Shown piece after piece: positions 1 through 8,660 of a stretch of DNA of 43,842 bases. Position 1 is the stretch's first letter. Each line of letters opens with the position of its first letter. The DNA is from UMGS1840 sp964537245 (lineage in GTDB: Bacteria > Bacillota > Clostridia > UMGS1840), in NCBI GenBank assembly GCA_964537245.1, contig CAZHZL010000014.1, forward strand, positions 1 through 43,842, in the 5' to 3' direction. The notes beneath the pieces were generated by a model, which had not been told where the DNA came from, made no database searches, and saw only the letters and a list, made by a program, of their open reading frames with translations. A program made the translations under genes and the position numbers.

Positions 1-421
1 TATCTCCGCGAACAACTAATCTTCTGCTATCTTCATCAAGCTGATTAAATCTGTCAGCCACTTCTTGTCTATATGTCTGTATAGCAAAATATGTTTGTCC
101 AAGTGCAATCACTTCTTTTCTCGGATCGCCATTCTGAACAATCAAATAGCAAGCATATCTTGTAAGTTCATAATCTGTCACAGGTTTTTCAGACGCACCT
201 GCTTTTACGATTTTCCTGACCTCAGGAAAATCGTAAGTAATGTCGTGTCCGCTGTTTTCACAAGCAATCATTGCACGTTTTATAACTTTATGAAAATTTT
301 CCCATTTGTTATAATCCAGAACAATTGCCAATTCTCTTGCAAGCCAATATTCTGTTCCATCTTCTTTAATATGCTTTATATCTTCAAAACATTTGTATTC
401 TTTTGCAATTAAATTGCTCAT
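1..421 (-). CDS. dinD: DinD-like DNA-damage-inducible protein, N-terminal part (cut by window edge)
   Basis: Reading the minus strand from the ATG at 421 gives an open frame of about 140 codons that runs off the left edge. It begins MSNLIAKEYKCFEDIKHIKE and contains YWLARELAIVLDY, then RYACYLIVQNGDPRKEVIAL and GQTYFAIQTYRQ. This is the N-terminal BRO/DinD pattern; E. coli DinD has the same RYACYLIVQNGDP and IALGQTYFA stretches. The family is usually about 270-290 residues, so roughly half is visible. The Shine-Dalgarno site is AAAGAGG just upstream of 421. In E. coli, DinD is SOS-induced and inhibits RecA-mediated strand exchange; I see no clear LexA box here. The gene lies downstream, on the minus strand, of hairpin array 1, as an accessory gene might. 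Family identity is fairly sure; the role here is inferred. Confidence 0.85.
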   Translation of the reverse strand, partial: MSNLIAKEYKCFEDIKHIKEDGTEYWLARELAIVLDYNKWENFHKVIKRAMIACENSGHDITYDFPEVRKIVKAGASEKPVTDYELTRYACYLIVQNGDPRKEVIALGQTYFAIQTYRQEVADRFNQLDEDSRRLVVRGD

Positions 422-486
422 TGCTTTACCTCTTTTCTTTTTTCGACAAAATTCGACACAATCTCCCTATATGAGGGATATAAGGT

Positions 487-682
487 TTAGATGCAAAACT
501 TTTTTAATGAATTGACAACTCTGTTGTCATGAATTGATGTGCCATCATGAATTCTCGCTTCGCTCCATGAATTGAATTGCCTGTAATGTGCGTAAGCACA
601 ATTCATGCACCGAAGGTGCAATTCATGAAATCTCTGATTTCAATTCATGCCATCAGGCAATTCATTGCGGTCGCAGACCGCA
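487..682. repeat. Hairpin array 1 (ATGAATT/AATTCAT tokens)
   Basis: A composite of short hairpins separated by a 7-nt token. ATGAATT occurs at 507, 529, 547 and 567. Its reverse complement AATTCAT occurs at 600, 620, 642 and 659. Between tokens lie perfect small stems: GACAAC-tct-GTTGTC (514-528), GATG-tgc-CATC (536-546), TGTGC-gtaa-GCACA (588-599), GCACC-gaa-GGTGC (607-619), GAAATC-tct-GATTTC (627-641), GCC-atca-GGC (649-658) and TGCGGTC-gca-GACCGCA (666-682). GAATTGCC at 574 can also pair with GGCAATTC at 656, closing the right half. The left edge carries TTAGATGCAAA (487-497). It lies between the 3' end of proS and the 5' end of dinD. The same design recurs at 33517 and 35674. Confidence 0.9.
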
Positions 683-743
683 TAGAACGACTGAACGGTT
701 TAAATACTAAGCTTTTGAGATAAAACTGACATATTTGATTTCA

Positions 744-2174
744 TTAATACGCTTTTCCCCAATAGAGCATTTTTTTAGCAGGCTTGCCGCAGCAAACGCA
801 TTTATCGGAAATATTTTCCTGAACGAAAGGAATACAACGGCTTGTTACTGTTGTGTCTTCTTTTATCTTAAGCTCGCAGTCAAGCTCGCCGCACCACATA
901 GCCTTTATAAAGCCGGGCTTATTTTCAGCGATATCCTTAAATTCATCGTAATCATGAGCAACACTTGTTGTTTCCTCTAAGTGCGCTGTTGCTTTTTTAA
1001 GAAGGTCTGCCTGGATTGTATCAAGCATAGCTTTAACCTCTTCTTTTATATTGTCAAGCGATACAACTGTTTTTTCTCTTGTATCACGGCGAACGAGGAC
1101 AGCCTGATTATTTTCGATATCCTTCGGTCCCATTTCTATACGAAGCGGAACACCCTTCATTTCATATTCAGAGAACTTCCAGCCCGGTGACTTGTCGCTG
1201 TCGTCAAGCTTAACTGTGAAATCAGAAAGCTTTTCCTTAACTTCTGCGCATTTTTCCAAAACGCCCTCTTTATGCTGAGCGATAGGAATGAGCGCAACCT
1301 GAATAGGCGCGATATTCGGAGGAAGAACAAGCCCTTCGTTATCACCATGCACCATAATTATTGCACCTATAAGTCTTGTTGAAACTCCCCAAGAGGTCTG
1401 ATGAACATGCGTAAGCTTGTTTTCCTTATTAGTATACTGTATTTCAAAAGCCTTTGCAAAGCCGTCTCCGAAGTTGTGCGATGTACCCGACTGCAATGCT
1501 TTACCGTCGTGCATGAGCGCTTCAACGGTATAGGTAGAAACTGCACCTGCAAATTTTTCCTTTTCTGTTTTCTGACCTTTAACAACAGGAATTGCAAGAT
1601 AATCCTTTAAAAAGTCAGCATAAACATTGAGCATTGTAATGGTTTCTTCCTGTGCTTCTTCTGCGGTTGCGTGAGCAGTGTGTCCCTCCTGCCACAAAAA
1701 TTCACATGAACGAAGGAACGGTCTTGTTGTTTTTTCCCATCTTACAACGCTGCACCACTGATTATATTTTTTCGGTAAATCTCTGTGTGATTCGATAATA
1801 GACGCATAATGGTCACAGAACAGTGTTTCACTTGTAGGACGAACACAAAGTCTTTCCTGGAGTTTTTCATTTCCACCGTGAGTTACCCATGCAACCTCAG
1901 GCGCAAAGCCTTCAACATGGTCTTTTTCCTTATTGAGTAAGCTTTCCGGAATGAACATAGGCATATAAACATTCTCATGCCCTGTATCCTTGAATTTTTT
2001 ATCGAGAATTTTCTGTATATTTTCCCAAATTGCATAGCCGTACGGTCTTATAATCATACAGCCTTTAACCGATGAATATGAAACGAGGTCTGCTTTTTTC
2101 ACAATGTCGGTATACCATTTCGCAAAATCCTCATCCATCGCTGTAATATCCTGAACTAATTTCTTGTTATCCAT
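744..2174 (-). CDS. proS: Prolyl-tRNA synthetase (archaeal/eukaryotic-like short form)
   Basis: Charges tRNA-Pro with proline in the cytosol. The 476-residue length, the N-terminal class II core and the lack of the roughly 180-residue editing insertion between motifs 2 and 3 place it in the short ProS group (ProS type 3) common in Clostridia. Visible features: RPTSETLFCDHYASII and RWEKTTRPFLRSCEFLWQEGHTAH (motif 2 region), TSWGVSTRLIGAIIMVHGD (motif 3 region), and an anticodon-binding domain from about residue 290. The C-terminal zinc-type cysteines lie in CGELDCELK and KCVCCGKPAKK, and the protein ends in a tyrosine (WGKAY) as in this group. It starts at ATG with AAAGGGA upstream. It follows the secreted foldase gene by 18 bases, so both probably use the promoter at 3604-3632. 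Confidence 0.97.
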   Translation of the reverse strand: MDNKKLVQDITAMDEDFAKWYTDIVKKADLVSYSSVKGCMIIRPYGYAIWENIQKILDKKFKDTGHENVYMPMFIPESLLNKEKDHVEGFAPEVAWVTHGGNEKLQERLCVRPTSETLFCDHYASIIESHRDLPKKYNQWCSVVRWEKTTRPFLRSCEFLWQEGHTAHATAEEAQEETITMLNVYADFLKDYLAIPVVKGQKTEKEKFAGAVSTYTVEALMHDGKALQSGTSHNFGDGFAKAFEIQYTNKENKLTHVHQTSWGVSTRLIGAIIMVHGDNEGLVLPPNIAPIQVALIPIAQHKEGVLEKCAEVKEKLSDFTVKLDDSDKSPGWKFSEYEMKGVPLRIEMGPKDIENNQAVLVRRDTREKTVVSLDNIKEEVKAMLDTIQADLLKKATAHLEETTSVAHDYDEFKDIAENKPGFIKAMWCGELDCELKIKEDTTVTSRCIPFVQENISDKCVCCGKPAKKMLYWGKAY

Positions 2175-2192
2175 TTTATCTATTCCCTTTCA

Positions 2193-3566
2193 TTATGATT
2201 TATCTGCTTCAGAGACAGCCTGCTGTTCCAGAATTATTTTTACAACTTCGTTTGTAACAGCCTGTGTGTCATAGCATGCGTCGCTGTTTTTAATAGCCTC
2301 AATAAGCTTTTCGTCAACTTCAATCGAGCTGTATACCGAGATAAGCTGGTCCTTTATTTCTTCCATCGGAACTCCGTTTTCCCAATGTGCAATTTTTTTC
2401 ACAATGTGGTATCCGTATGTGCTTTCAAAAACATCTGAAATCTCACCAACAGGAGTATTTAATGCCGCTTCATAAAATTCGTCTACCATTTCACCCTCGG
2501 AAAAAATATATCCTTCAGGCTGAGACTGTGAGCCCGGGTCTTCGGAATTTGCAATCATAAGCTCTGTAAAATCAGTACCTTCTTTTCTTGCTTCCTTGAG
2601 TAAGCTTTCGATTTTCTTAAGGCCTTCCCCTGCTTCATCCTTTGAAATAAGGATATGCTGTGCCTTTAGAGTCAGCTTATTTGCGTAAGGATAGGTTTTA
2701 TATATTTCGTTAAGTTCTTCATCTGTCGGAGTATAAAGCGTACCCATTTTTTCGCTGAGATTTTTGTATGCATAGTAATAATTCAAAATATTTTCTTTAA
2801 CGCTGTCTGTATTTTCAAGTGCTTCAACAGGTGAAACCTTTTCAATCGGATATTCTTTATAAAACTCATTCAAGGTTTCTTCCGACATATCTATGCCTGC
2901 GTCTTTGGCAACGCTGACTATTGCGTCGTTAAACAAAAGATAATTATCCAAAGCAGCAAAGCCGTCTGACATTGGCGCTGTTATATCGCCCTGATAAACA
3001 AAGCTTACGATTTCCATAAATTCTTCTTTTGTAAGCTTTTTGTCACCGTATGAAGCAAAGCTGTCATCTGTGTTGTATGAGTCTGAATAAACTCTCAGAG
3101 ATGTAGTAGTACGGTCTAAATATATATGCGAAGAAGCCTGTGCAATCACATCAGCAGAAACATATGTTTTATCATTTAATATAAACGATGTTCCCGCTGT
3201 TTCTTTACCGTCTATAATGATTTTAACCGAATCAAAATATGCAGGAAGCTGTGCAAGATTTTCTGCCGCTTGGCTGAAATATTCACCGTTGTATTTATCG
3301 CTTTTCTCTTTTCCCGATGTAACGGTTATTGTTCTTGTGTCATTATCCCACAAAACCTCTGCTCCCAAAGCTTCGCATACATCTCTTAAAGGAACATAAA
3401 CAGCGTTATTGTAAACATAGTTCTCAGAAGAGAGATATGTACCGTCCGCCTTTATGCAAAACGCATTTTTTGCCGCGTCTATCGGAGTCATCTCGGCTGC
3501 AGCCGCACTTGTAACAAGAATACCGCTTGCCAGAATTGCTGAAAAGATTTTTTTATTTAATTTCAT
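2193..3566 (-). CDS. Secreted PrsA/SurA-like peptidyl-prolyl isomerase with copper-amine-oxidase-type N-terminal domain
   Basis: 457 residues. The N-terminus (MKLNKKIFSAILASGILVTS then AAAAE) is a Sec signal peptide without a lipobox cysteine, so the protein is probably exported and not lipid-anchored. Residues about 30-160 resemble the copper-amine-oxidase N-domain found on many clostridial surface proteins (YVPLRDVCEALGAEVLWDND, RTITVTSG). The C-terminal part holds a parvulin domain at about 300-395: LKAQHILISKDEAGEGLKKI, SEDPGSQSQPEGYIF and STYGYHIVKKI, typical of PpiC rotamases that help exported proteins fold. Residues 170-290 look like the helical SurA/PrsA N-region. It starts at ATG with AAAGGA about 10 bases upstream. 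The client proteins are unknown. Confidence 0.88.
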   Translation of the reverse strand: MKLNKKIFSAILASGILVTSAAAAEMTPIDAAKNAFCIKADGTYLSSENYVYNNAVYVPLRDVCEALGAEVLWDNDTRTITVTSGKEKSDKYNGEYFSQAAENLAQLPAYFDSVKIIIDGKETAGTSFILNDKTYVSADVIAQASSHIYLDRTTTSLRVYSDSYNTDDSFASYGDKKLTKEEFMEIVSFVYQGDITAPMSDGFAALDNYLLFNDAIVSVAKDAGIDMSEETLNEFYKEYPIEKVSPVEALENTDSVKENILNYYYAYKNLSEKMGTLYTPTDEELNEIYKTYPYANKLTLKAQHILISKDEAGEGLKKIESLLKEARKEGTDFTELMIANSEDPGSQSQPEGYIFSEGEMVDEFYEAALNTPVGEISDVFESTYGYHIVKKIAHWENGVPMEEIKDQLISVYSSIEVDEKLIEAIKNSDACYDTQAVTNEVVKIILEQQAVSEADKS

Positions 3567-3603
3567 TTTTCATTTTTCCTTTCCTATTAAGTCATACTCA
3601 ATT

Positions 3604-3632
3604 ATTATACCAAACATTTCGCTGTTTGTCTA
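3604..3632 (-). promoter_or_regulatory. Promoter for the foldase-proS pair
   Basis: On the minus strand, a -35 box TAGACA (3627-3632) and a -10 box TATAAT (3604-3609) are separated by exactly 17 bases, about 40 bases upstream of the foldase start. This is a vegetative (sigma-A) pattern seen directly in the sequence. Confidence 0.7.
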
Positions 3633-3659
3633 CATTTTTTTGTAATTTATTTTTATTTT

Positions 3660-5756
3660 TTATATATGAAGACTGTGAAGAACATCTTCCCGCCATTTAT
3701 TATCCGTTATTTTCGGAATTTTCAGAAAAGAAGCCTTAACATTATTTATAATGGAAACAAGAGGCGTGTTATTATCTAAAAACGCGTATATGTCTTTATT
3801 TGTAAAAGGCATAATCACAACGCCGTCCACCTTTTTATGTGTGTCGGTAGATTCCAGCTGTACGGCTGCAACCGCTCTCCATATATTTATCGTATTATAA
3901 TCCAATTCATCAGCAATGAAAAAGGTTATTGTTTCCTTTGGCGCTTTTGCAGCTTTAAGGTTAAGCGAATGTCTTAAAACAGGCTCCCACTCCCCTCTTT
4001 TCTGCGCATACTTTTTCATAAGGGTAACCTCAAGCATTAAAACAATATCCTCATAATCTATAACTATGTCGCCTTCTCCACCGCCTGCGTGAATAATAGG
4101 CTCAAAGTCCGCACTCATCGTCAGATTAAGGCTGTTGTACAAATCAAAGCTTTTACCCGATATATAATACCACGCAATTCCGATTATATACTCATATATC
4201 GTCGGAACGCTTGCAGAATCGTTGACCGCTTTTTTTATTTTCGGGTCGTTTTTCCTGTCTGAAAACAACTTCAAAAGCTCCATAATTTTTTCTTTTGGAT
4301 ATTTACTGTCAATATGCTTTATGAAAGCTTCGTGCTTCTTGTCCGAAAGCACTTTTTTTATTCCGTAAATGCCGCTTACTCCAAGATAATATTCAAGTGC
4401 TTTTAAGATTTTTTCCGTTTCAGCTTCGGAAAGGCTTAGTATATCACCGATTGAAGTATTTTTGCAAAAATAACCGCCTTCATACTCCAAAAATTCCTTC
4501 TCTGTAAGCTCTCCGAAAATATTTTTATTTAGCATATCGGAATCAAAAATAACGGAAATAATCTCGGAAAATGAAAGCTCGGGAGAATTTTTAAAGCTGA
4601 ATAATCCCACGGCGCTCAATAAACGGATAGTTGTATCAGAATATTCCTTTATTCCGTCAAGCCATTTTGAAATTGAAAAATCAGTATAAAAGCTTTCAAC
4701 AAATGCATCGGAAGTAAGCAAATGGTGTTCGGAATTTTTTTCAATAAATTCTTCAAGCGTATATCTGCGGTCTTTTCTTCCGAAATCAAAAATCATTTTT
4801 CCGAATCCGAATGCCTTTTCTAAAACTGCGCCGTTTTTTTCAAAGCATTTAAGCAGGCTTTCATAATTTTCTGCGGTTTTATTTTCTCTGAAATTAAAAA
4901 GAGAACTAAAGAAATCGTAATATTTTTTTCTTGTGCCGTCGTTATCCTTTGAGCTTTTAAAATATTTTTCAAACAAAGAAAATTCAATATCGCACTTACC
5001 CGACAGCTCCTCGGGAACATCAACACGCCTATCCCGTACCGAAAGCTCAAGCTCATCAATCGTGATTGAATTTTCTGTTATTGCCTTTTTCAGATTTTCA
5101 TCACAGTAAGGGTTAAGTCCCTGTACAATTATTTCAAAGGTACGGCGGTCTGTTTTTTGCTCTCCCGAAAGAAGATTAAGCGCCATAAAAAACGGAGAAT
5201 AAAATTTTCTTTTTCCTTCCGAATCGGGCGTTGTAAATACTTTTAGCTTCATAAGCTGTCTTAAAAGAACAATATTGATATTATCAAGAGGCAGAAGCTC
5301 TTCTATGATATCTCTTTCAAGCTGCCCTTTTAAATAAGCATTTCCTGCTTCGGTAATCTCACGGTCTGCATCGGTAAATCCCATTTTAACAAGCGTACTT
5401 GTATAGTGTCTGGCTCTTTGTTCAACAGCTTCGTCCAGCAAAGCTTTGTTTTTTAGAAAATTTTCTTTTATCCATTCGTCGTTTTTGTTCACAAAAGACT
5501 GATATTTTGTACCTAATACACTGATAAATTCATCATAGCCTGTATGTATTTTAAAAACATCTTCCGATCTTTCCAGAGCTTTTTCATAAAACAAAAATTC
5601 CTTTATACTTACAGGATAAGGCTTCCAAAGCTCAGACGGATATTGAAGCTTTAATTCCGCAAGGATTTCCAGATAAATTTTCAAAGCGTTCAGAACATCG
5701 CTTCTTCTTCCGTTCGTATCCATCAGATTGAATACTTTATTTTTTTCAATTACCAT
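3660..5756 (-). CDS. AlwI-family type IIS restriction endonuclease
   Basis: 698 residues, large for a restriction enzyme but in the range of AlwI-like type IIS enzymes. The N-terminal two thirds are helical and match the pattern of the AlwI family (for example TEAGNAYLKG and DNINIVLLRQLMKLKVF). The C-terminus holds a PD-(D/E)xK-like nuclease core: HAGGGEGDIVIDYEDIVLML then EVTLMKKYAQKRGEWEPVLRH, where the Asp of GDIVID and the Glu of LEVT are the likely metal ligands. AlwI and relatives cut outside an asymmetric 5-bp site (AlwI: GGATC). The gene ends a three-gene operon with two adenine methyltransferases, matching the need to protect both strands of an asymmetric site. AAGGAGGG precedes the ATG. 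Family is fairly sure; the exact site is not. Confidence 0.82.
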   Translation of the reverse strand: MVIEKNKVFNLMDTNGRRSDVLNALKIYLEILAELKLQYPSELWKPYPVSIKEFLFYEKALERSEDVFKIHTGYDEFISVLGTKYQSFVNKNDEWIKENFLKNKALLDEAVEQRARHYTSTLVKMGFTDADREITEAGNAYLKGQLERDIIEELLPLDNINIVLLRQLMKLKVFTTPDSEGKRKFYSPFFMALNLLSGEQKTDRRTFEIIVQGLNPYCDENLKKAITENSITIDELELSVRDRRVDVPEELSGKCDIEFSLFEKYFKSSKDNDGTRKKYYDFFSSLFNFRENKTAENYESLLKCFEKNGAVLEKAFGFGKMIFDFGRKDRRYTLEEFIEKNSEHHLLTSDAFVESFYTDFSISKWLDGIKEYSDTTIRLLSAVGLFSFKNSPELSFSEIISVIFDSDMLNKNIFGELTEKEFLEYEGGYFCKNTSIGDILSLSEAETEKILKALEYYLGVSGIYGIKKVLSDKKHEAFIKHIDSKYPKEKIMELLKLFSDRKNDPKIKKAVNDSASVPTIYEYIIGIAWYYISGKSFDLYNSLNLTMSADFEPIIHAGGGEGDIVIDYEDIVLMLEVTLMKKYAQKRGEWEPVLRHSLNLKAAKAPKETITFFIADELDYNTINIWRAVAAVQLESTDTHKKVDGVVIMPFTNKDIYAFLDNNTPLVSIINNVKASFLKIPKITDNKWREDVLHSLHI

Positions 5757-5773
5757 AACAACTGCCCTCCTTT

Positions 5774-6694
5774 TTAATAATTAACTATTAAAACCTCCTC
5801 TGAACGAGAGGTCTTATCTTTAGTCTGATAATTTGAATTTGAATAGCTGTAATTCAAATGCAACGCCTTGTATTTGTCTTTGTTTTCATTTAACCAATCA
5901 ATCAGAATACTGTTTTCCTTTCCTTTACTCCTTAAAACATTGGATAAGGCAAAGCGTATTCCCTTTTCGTTTATCCTGTCCGAAAAATCAAGCAAGGCTC
6001 TTTCATCAGAATCGTTCCAGCCGCCATTTTCGTTATATGAGGCGCAGGTAATCAGATAAGGCGGGTCCATATATATAAAATCATTTTTACCAAAATGTGA
6101 AATATCAAATTCTCTGAAATCCTTGCAGGTAAAAACGCAGTCCTGCTCTTTAATTCTGTCTATAAAATCGGAAAGCTTCTTTTGCATATTCTTATTAAAA
6201 TCACGCTTCCCGACAGGCAAATTAAACTCACCGCTGCCGTTAAAACGAATCTGATTGTTAAAGGCATATACAATAATTACATAGAGCATTATATAGTAAT
6301 GCGAATCAAATTCTCCGTTCTTCGTTTTCTCGTTAAATTCTGCTCTTAATTTCAGAAATTTATCTTTGTTATACGCTCCAAGCCCCTTACTGCTGTTACA
6401 CCTGTAAAAATCGTAGCCGTTTTCACTTACAAGCGATAAGCCGTATTCGTCTATTATTTTATATATCAGGTCAAAAACCGTCTTTTTATCCGAATTTTTA
6501 AAAGTATTATAAAGCTCTGTCAGATTTTTGTCCGAATCGTTGTATATAACACTCCTGCACTCAATATTTATACCGACATTACAGCCTCCGCAAAATAAAT
6601 CCGCAAAGGTATTTATATTTGCAGGAAAAAGCGGTAATATCTGAGGCAGCAGCTTAAACTTGCCGCCTGTGTAATTTAACGGTGATTGTATCAT
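5774..6694 (-). CDS. D12-class DNA N6-adenine methyltransferase, second of the RM operon
   Basis: The frame is open from 6724, but the start is taken as the ATG at 6694 because TAGGAG lies 8 bases before it; this gives 306 residues starting MIQSPLNYTGGKFKLL. Visible motifs of the Dam/D12 class are the N-terminal YTGGK (motif X), FADLFCGGCNVG (motif I, SAM binding) and FIYMDPPYLITCASYNENGG (motif IV, DPPY). It transfers methyl from S-adenosylmethionine to adenine N6. The ribosome binding site overlaps the stop codon of the preceding methyltransferase, so the two are translationally linked. It probably protects one strand of the asymmetric site cut by the downstream AlwI-like nuclease. Confidence 0.93.
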   Translation of the reverse strand: MIQSPLNYTGGKFKLLPQILPLFPANINTFADLFCGGCNVGINIECRSVIYNDSDKNLTELYNTFKNSDKKTVFDLIYKIIDEYGLSLVSENGYDFYRCNSSKGLGAYNKDKFLKLRAEFNEKTKNGEFDSHYYIMLYVIIVYAFNNQIRFNGSGEFNLPVGKRDFNKNMQKKLSDFIDRIKEQDCVFTCKDFREFDISHFGKNDFIYMDPPYLITCASYNENGGWNDSDERALLDFSDRINEKGIRFALSNVLRSKGKENSILIDWLNENKDKYKALHLNYSYSNSNYQTKDKTSRSEEVLIVNY

Positions 6695-6705
6695 TTTATT
6701 TACTC

Positions 6706-7749
6706 CTACTGAAATAAAGTGCACAAGAACAAGCGTTCCTCATTTTCCGAAATATCGGATTTTCCTGTTGTAAAAGCCTTATAGCTTTCCGAAAAAACCT
6801 TTACAGTACCTTTATTTTTCAGGATACGCATAATATCCTCATCGCTTATTTTTGCATTTGAGCGGTCGTTGCCCTTTTTTGCCATATTATTATACGAAAG
6901 CAAAATATATTTAGCATTAATGGCTTCAACCAATTTTTCAAAAGACCTTGCGGCATTTTTTGTACAATATTCGCTTTTGAGGTTGCTTCTGTCCATTTTC
7001 CCCGCAACGCCGAAAACCTTCGGTTTTTCCCAACGGGCAACATTTTCAAGCAAATGATATGCGTCGCAATACTGTCTTGAATTATAAGGCGGGTCAATGT
7101 ACACCAAATCGGCAGACCTTCTTTTTACAAGCTCGTTTGCATCCTCATTGAAGCATTCATTAAAAGGATTGTTATTCACATCCGCCAAAGGAACGCACAG
7201 CTCCAGCTCCTTATCAAATTCCGCGCCTTGTATGTATGCGTCGTAATGACCGCAGGTATTCGCAATTTTATCCATTGCATAAAGAAGAGCGGTTATAATT
7301 AAAGCCCTCTCTCTTTCATTGATTTTTCCCAGGCTGTAATTAAGCTCGATATCTTCTCTTATAAAGCCTATTTTTGCACAATCCTTACAGCTGAAATATG
7401 TATCGGAAAAATTTTCGGTCATATAATTATCGCTAAAGGAATTTAAAGAATTATAGTGAACAATATAATCAATTACGCGCTGCGGGTTGTAGCTTTGATT
7501 GCCGAACCACGCATAATTGCATATATAATTGCTGTACATCAGGTCGTTTGTAATTATAATTTTATCCTTAAAAGCAGAAGAAACCGCTCCCGTTCCCGAA
7601 AATATATCAGCAAACGATTGGATACCTTCGCACTCGCTTTCAACAACTCTTTTTATAAAAGGCAGCAGCTTATATTTATTTCCCAAGTATCTGCGGTTAT
7701 TTACAGAAACGGTCTTATATAATCCGTTATTTATTATTTCGTTATTCAA
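6706..7749 (-). CDS. D12-class DNA N6-adenine methyltransferase, first of the RM operon
   Basis: The longest frame begins at a GTG at 7758, but that codon sits inside the GGGAGGTG ribosome binding site. The TTG at 7749, 7 bases after GGGAGG, is the better start, giving 347 residues (MNNEIINNGLYKTVSVNNRR). Motifs: RRYLGNKYKLLPFI (motif X), FADIFSGTGAVS (motif I) and DLVYIDPPYNSRQYCDAYHL (motif IV). It differs markedly from the second methyltransferase, which fits each enzyme modifying a different strand of a non-palindromic site. A clean promoter lies at 7790-7818, so this gene heads the cassette. Start choice is inferred; the enzyme class is clear. Confidence 0.92.
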   Translation of the reverse strand: MNNEIINNGLYKTVSVNNRRYLGNKYKLLPFIKRVVESECEGIQSFADIFSGTGAVSSAFKDKIIITNDLMYSNYICNYAWFGNQSYNPQRVIDYIVHYNSLNSFSDNYMTENFSDTYFSCKDCAKIGFIREDIELNYSLGKINERERALIITALLYAMDKIANTCGHYDAYIQGAEFDKELELCVPLADVNNNPFNECFNEDANELVKRRSADLVYIDPPYNSRQYCDAYHLLENVARWEKPKVFGVAGKMDRSNLKSEYCTKNAARSFEKLVEAINAKYILLSYNNMAKKGNDRSNAKISDEDIMRILKNKGTVKVFSESYKAFTTGKSDISENEERLFLCTLFQ

Positions 7750-7789
7750 AGCAGACACCTCCCGAATTTATTGCGTCCTTACACATAAT

Positions 7790-7818
7790 ATTTTAACATA
7801 AATCAAAAAATAAGTCAA
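7790..7818 (-). promoter_or_regulatory. Promoter of the restriction-modification operon
   Basis: On the minus strand, TTGACT (7813-7818), a 17-base spacer and TAAAAT (7790-7795). This places the start of transcription about 35 bases before the GGGAGG of the first methyltransferase, so methylases are made before the nuclease. Confidence 0.7.
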
Positions 7819-7829
7819 TCGGTTTAAAA

Positions 7830-8660
7830 TCAGTATTCATCCAAAAACGAATACTCCTTGCCGTCCTTCTTGTAGCCGATTAAGGTTTTTAAATTAACAT
7901 TGCAGGTGCTTTTGTATATATTGAAATCCACATTCGGATTGACCTTTTTCATTTCCTTTATCAGATTTTTCATTTCAAGCCGCTTTGACATTCCTTCGTT
8001 TTCTTCCTTAGAAAGATTTTCTGTAAAACGGCAGGCACAGCGGATAAAATCAAGCTTATTGTAATTACTCCAGGAGATTATATCGTCCTCATTTACAAAA
8101 TAAAGCGGTCTTATAAGCTCCATTCCCTCGAAATTTGTTGAATGTAATTTCGGCATCATTGTTTTAAATTCACAGCCGTAAAACATACTCATAAGAACAG
8201 TTTCGCAAACATCGTCAAAATGGTGACCGAGTGCAATTTTATTACAGCCGAGCGACTTTGCGTAGGCGTACAAATTGCCTCTTCTCATTCTCGCGCAAAG
8301 ATAACATGGCGACTCGGTAACGCTGTGTACAATGTCAAAAATCTGAGTTTCAAACATTTTTATCGGAATGTTTAAAATCTTAGCGTTTTCTTCGATTTTC
8401 AGCCTGTTTTTTTCGTTGTAGCCCGGATTCATAACTATAAATTCCAATTCAAAATCAGTATGCCCGTGTCTTTTTATTTCCTGCATACATTTCGCCATCA
8501 GCATGGAATCCTTACCGCCCGAAATGCAAACAGCGATTTTGTCGTTTTCATTTATCATCTCAAATTCGCTTATTGCAGAAGTGAATTTTTTCCATATGGT
8601 TTTTCTGTATTTTGTTATTATGCTTCTTTCAATCTGCTGATATCTTTCAAGTATTTTCAT
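7830..8660 (-). CDS. TtcA-like PP-loop tRNA thiolase
   Basis: 276 residues. An N-type ATP pyrophosphatase (PP-loop) protein: AVCISGGKDSMLMAKCMQEI carries the SGGKDS loop near residue 47. CYLCARMRRGNLYAYA is the CxxC pair that binds an iron-sulfur cluster in TtcA, and IALGHHFDDVCETVLMSMFY is the usual LGHHxDD segment. A later CAC motif (DFIRCACRF) could supply the third cluster ligand. TtcA thiolates cytidine 32 of certain tRNAs; clostridial homologues form a broader group whose exact substrate is often unproven. The start overlaps the end of the upstream fusion gene by 14 bases, so the two are probably co-translated. Confidence 0.85.
   Translation of the reverse strand: MKILERYQQIERSIITKYRKTIWKKFTSAISEFEMINENDKIAVCISGGKDSMLMAKCMQEIKRHGHTDFELEFIVMNPGYNEKNRLKIEENAKILNIPIKMFETQIFDIVHSVTESPCYLCARMRRGNLYAYAKSLGCNKIALGHHFDDVCETVLMSMFYGCEFKTMMPKLHSTNFEGMELIRPLYFVNEDDIISWSNYNKLDFIRCACRFTENLSKEENEGMSKRLEMKNLIKEMKKVNPNVDFNIYKSTCNVNLKTLIGYKKDGKEYSFLDEY

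Noticed and set aside
422..486. LexA box controlling dinD
   Set aside because: Only a weak CCCT/AGGG inverted pair and a TGTCGAA direct repeat are present; no GAAC-N4-GTTC-like operator.
507..682. CRISPR array
   Set aside because: The repeats are only 7 bases, switch to reverse complement halfway, and the intervening pieces are self-complementary hairpins, not unique spacers. No cas genes are near.
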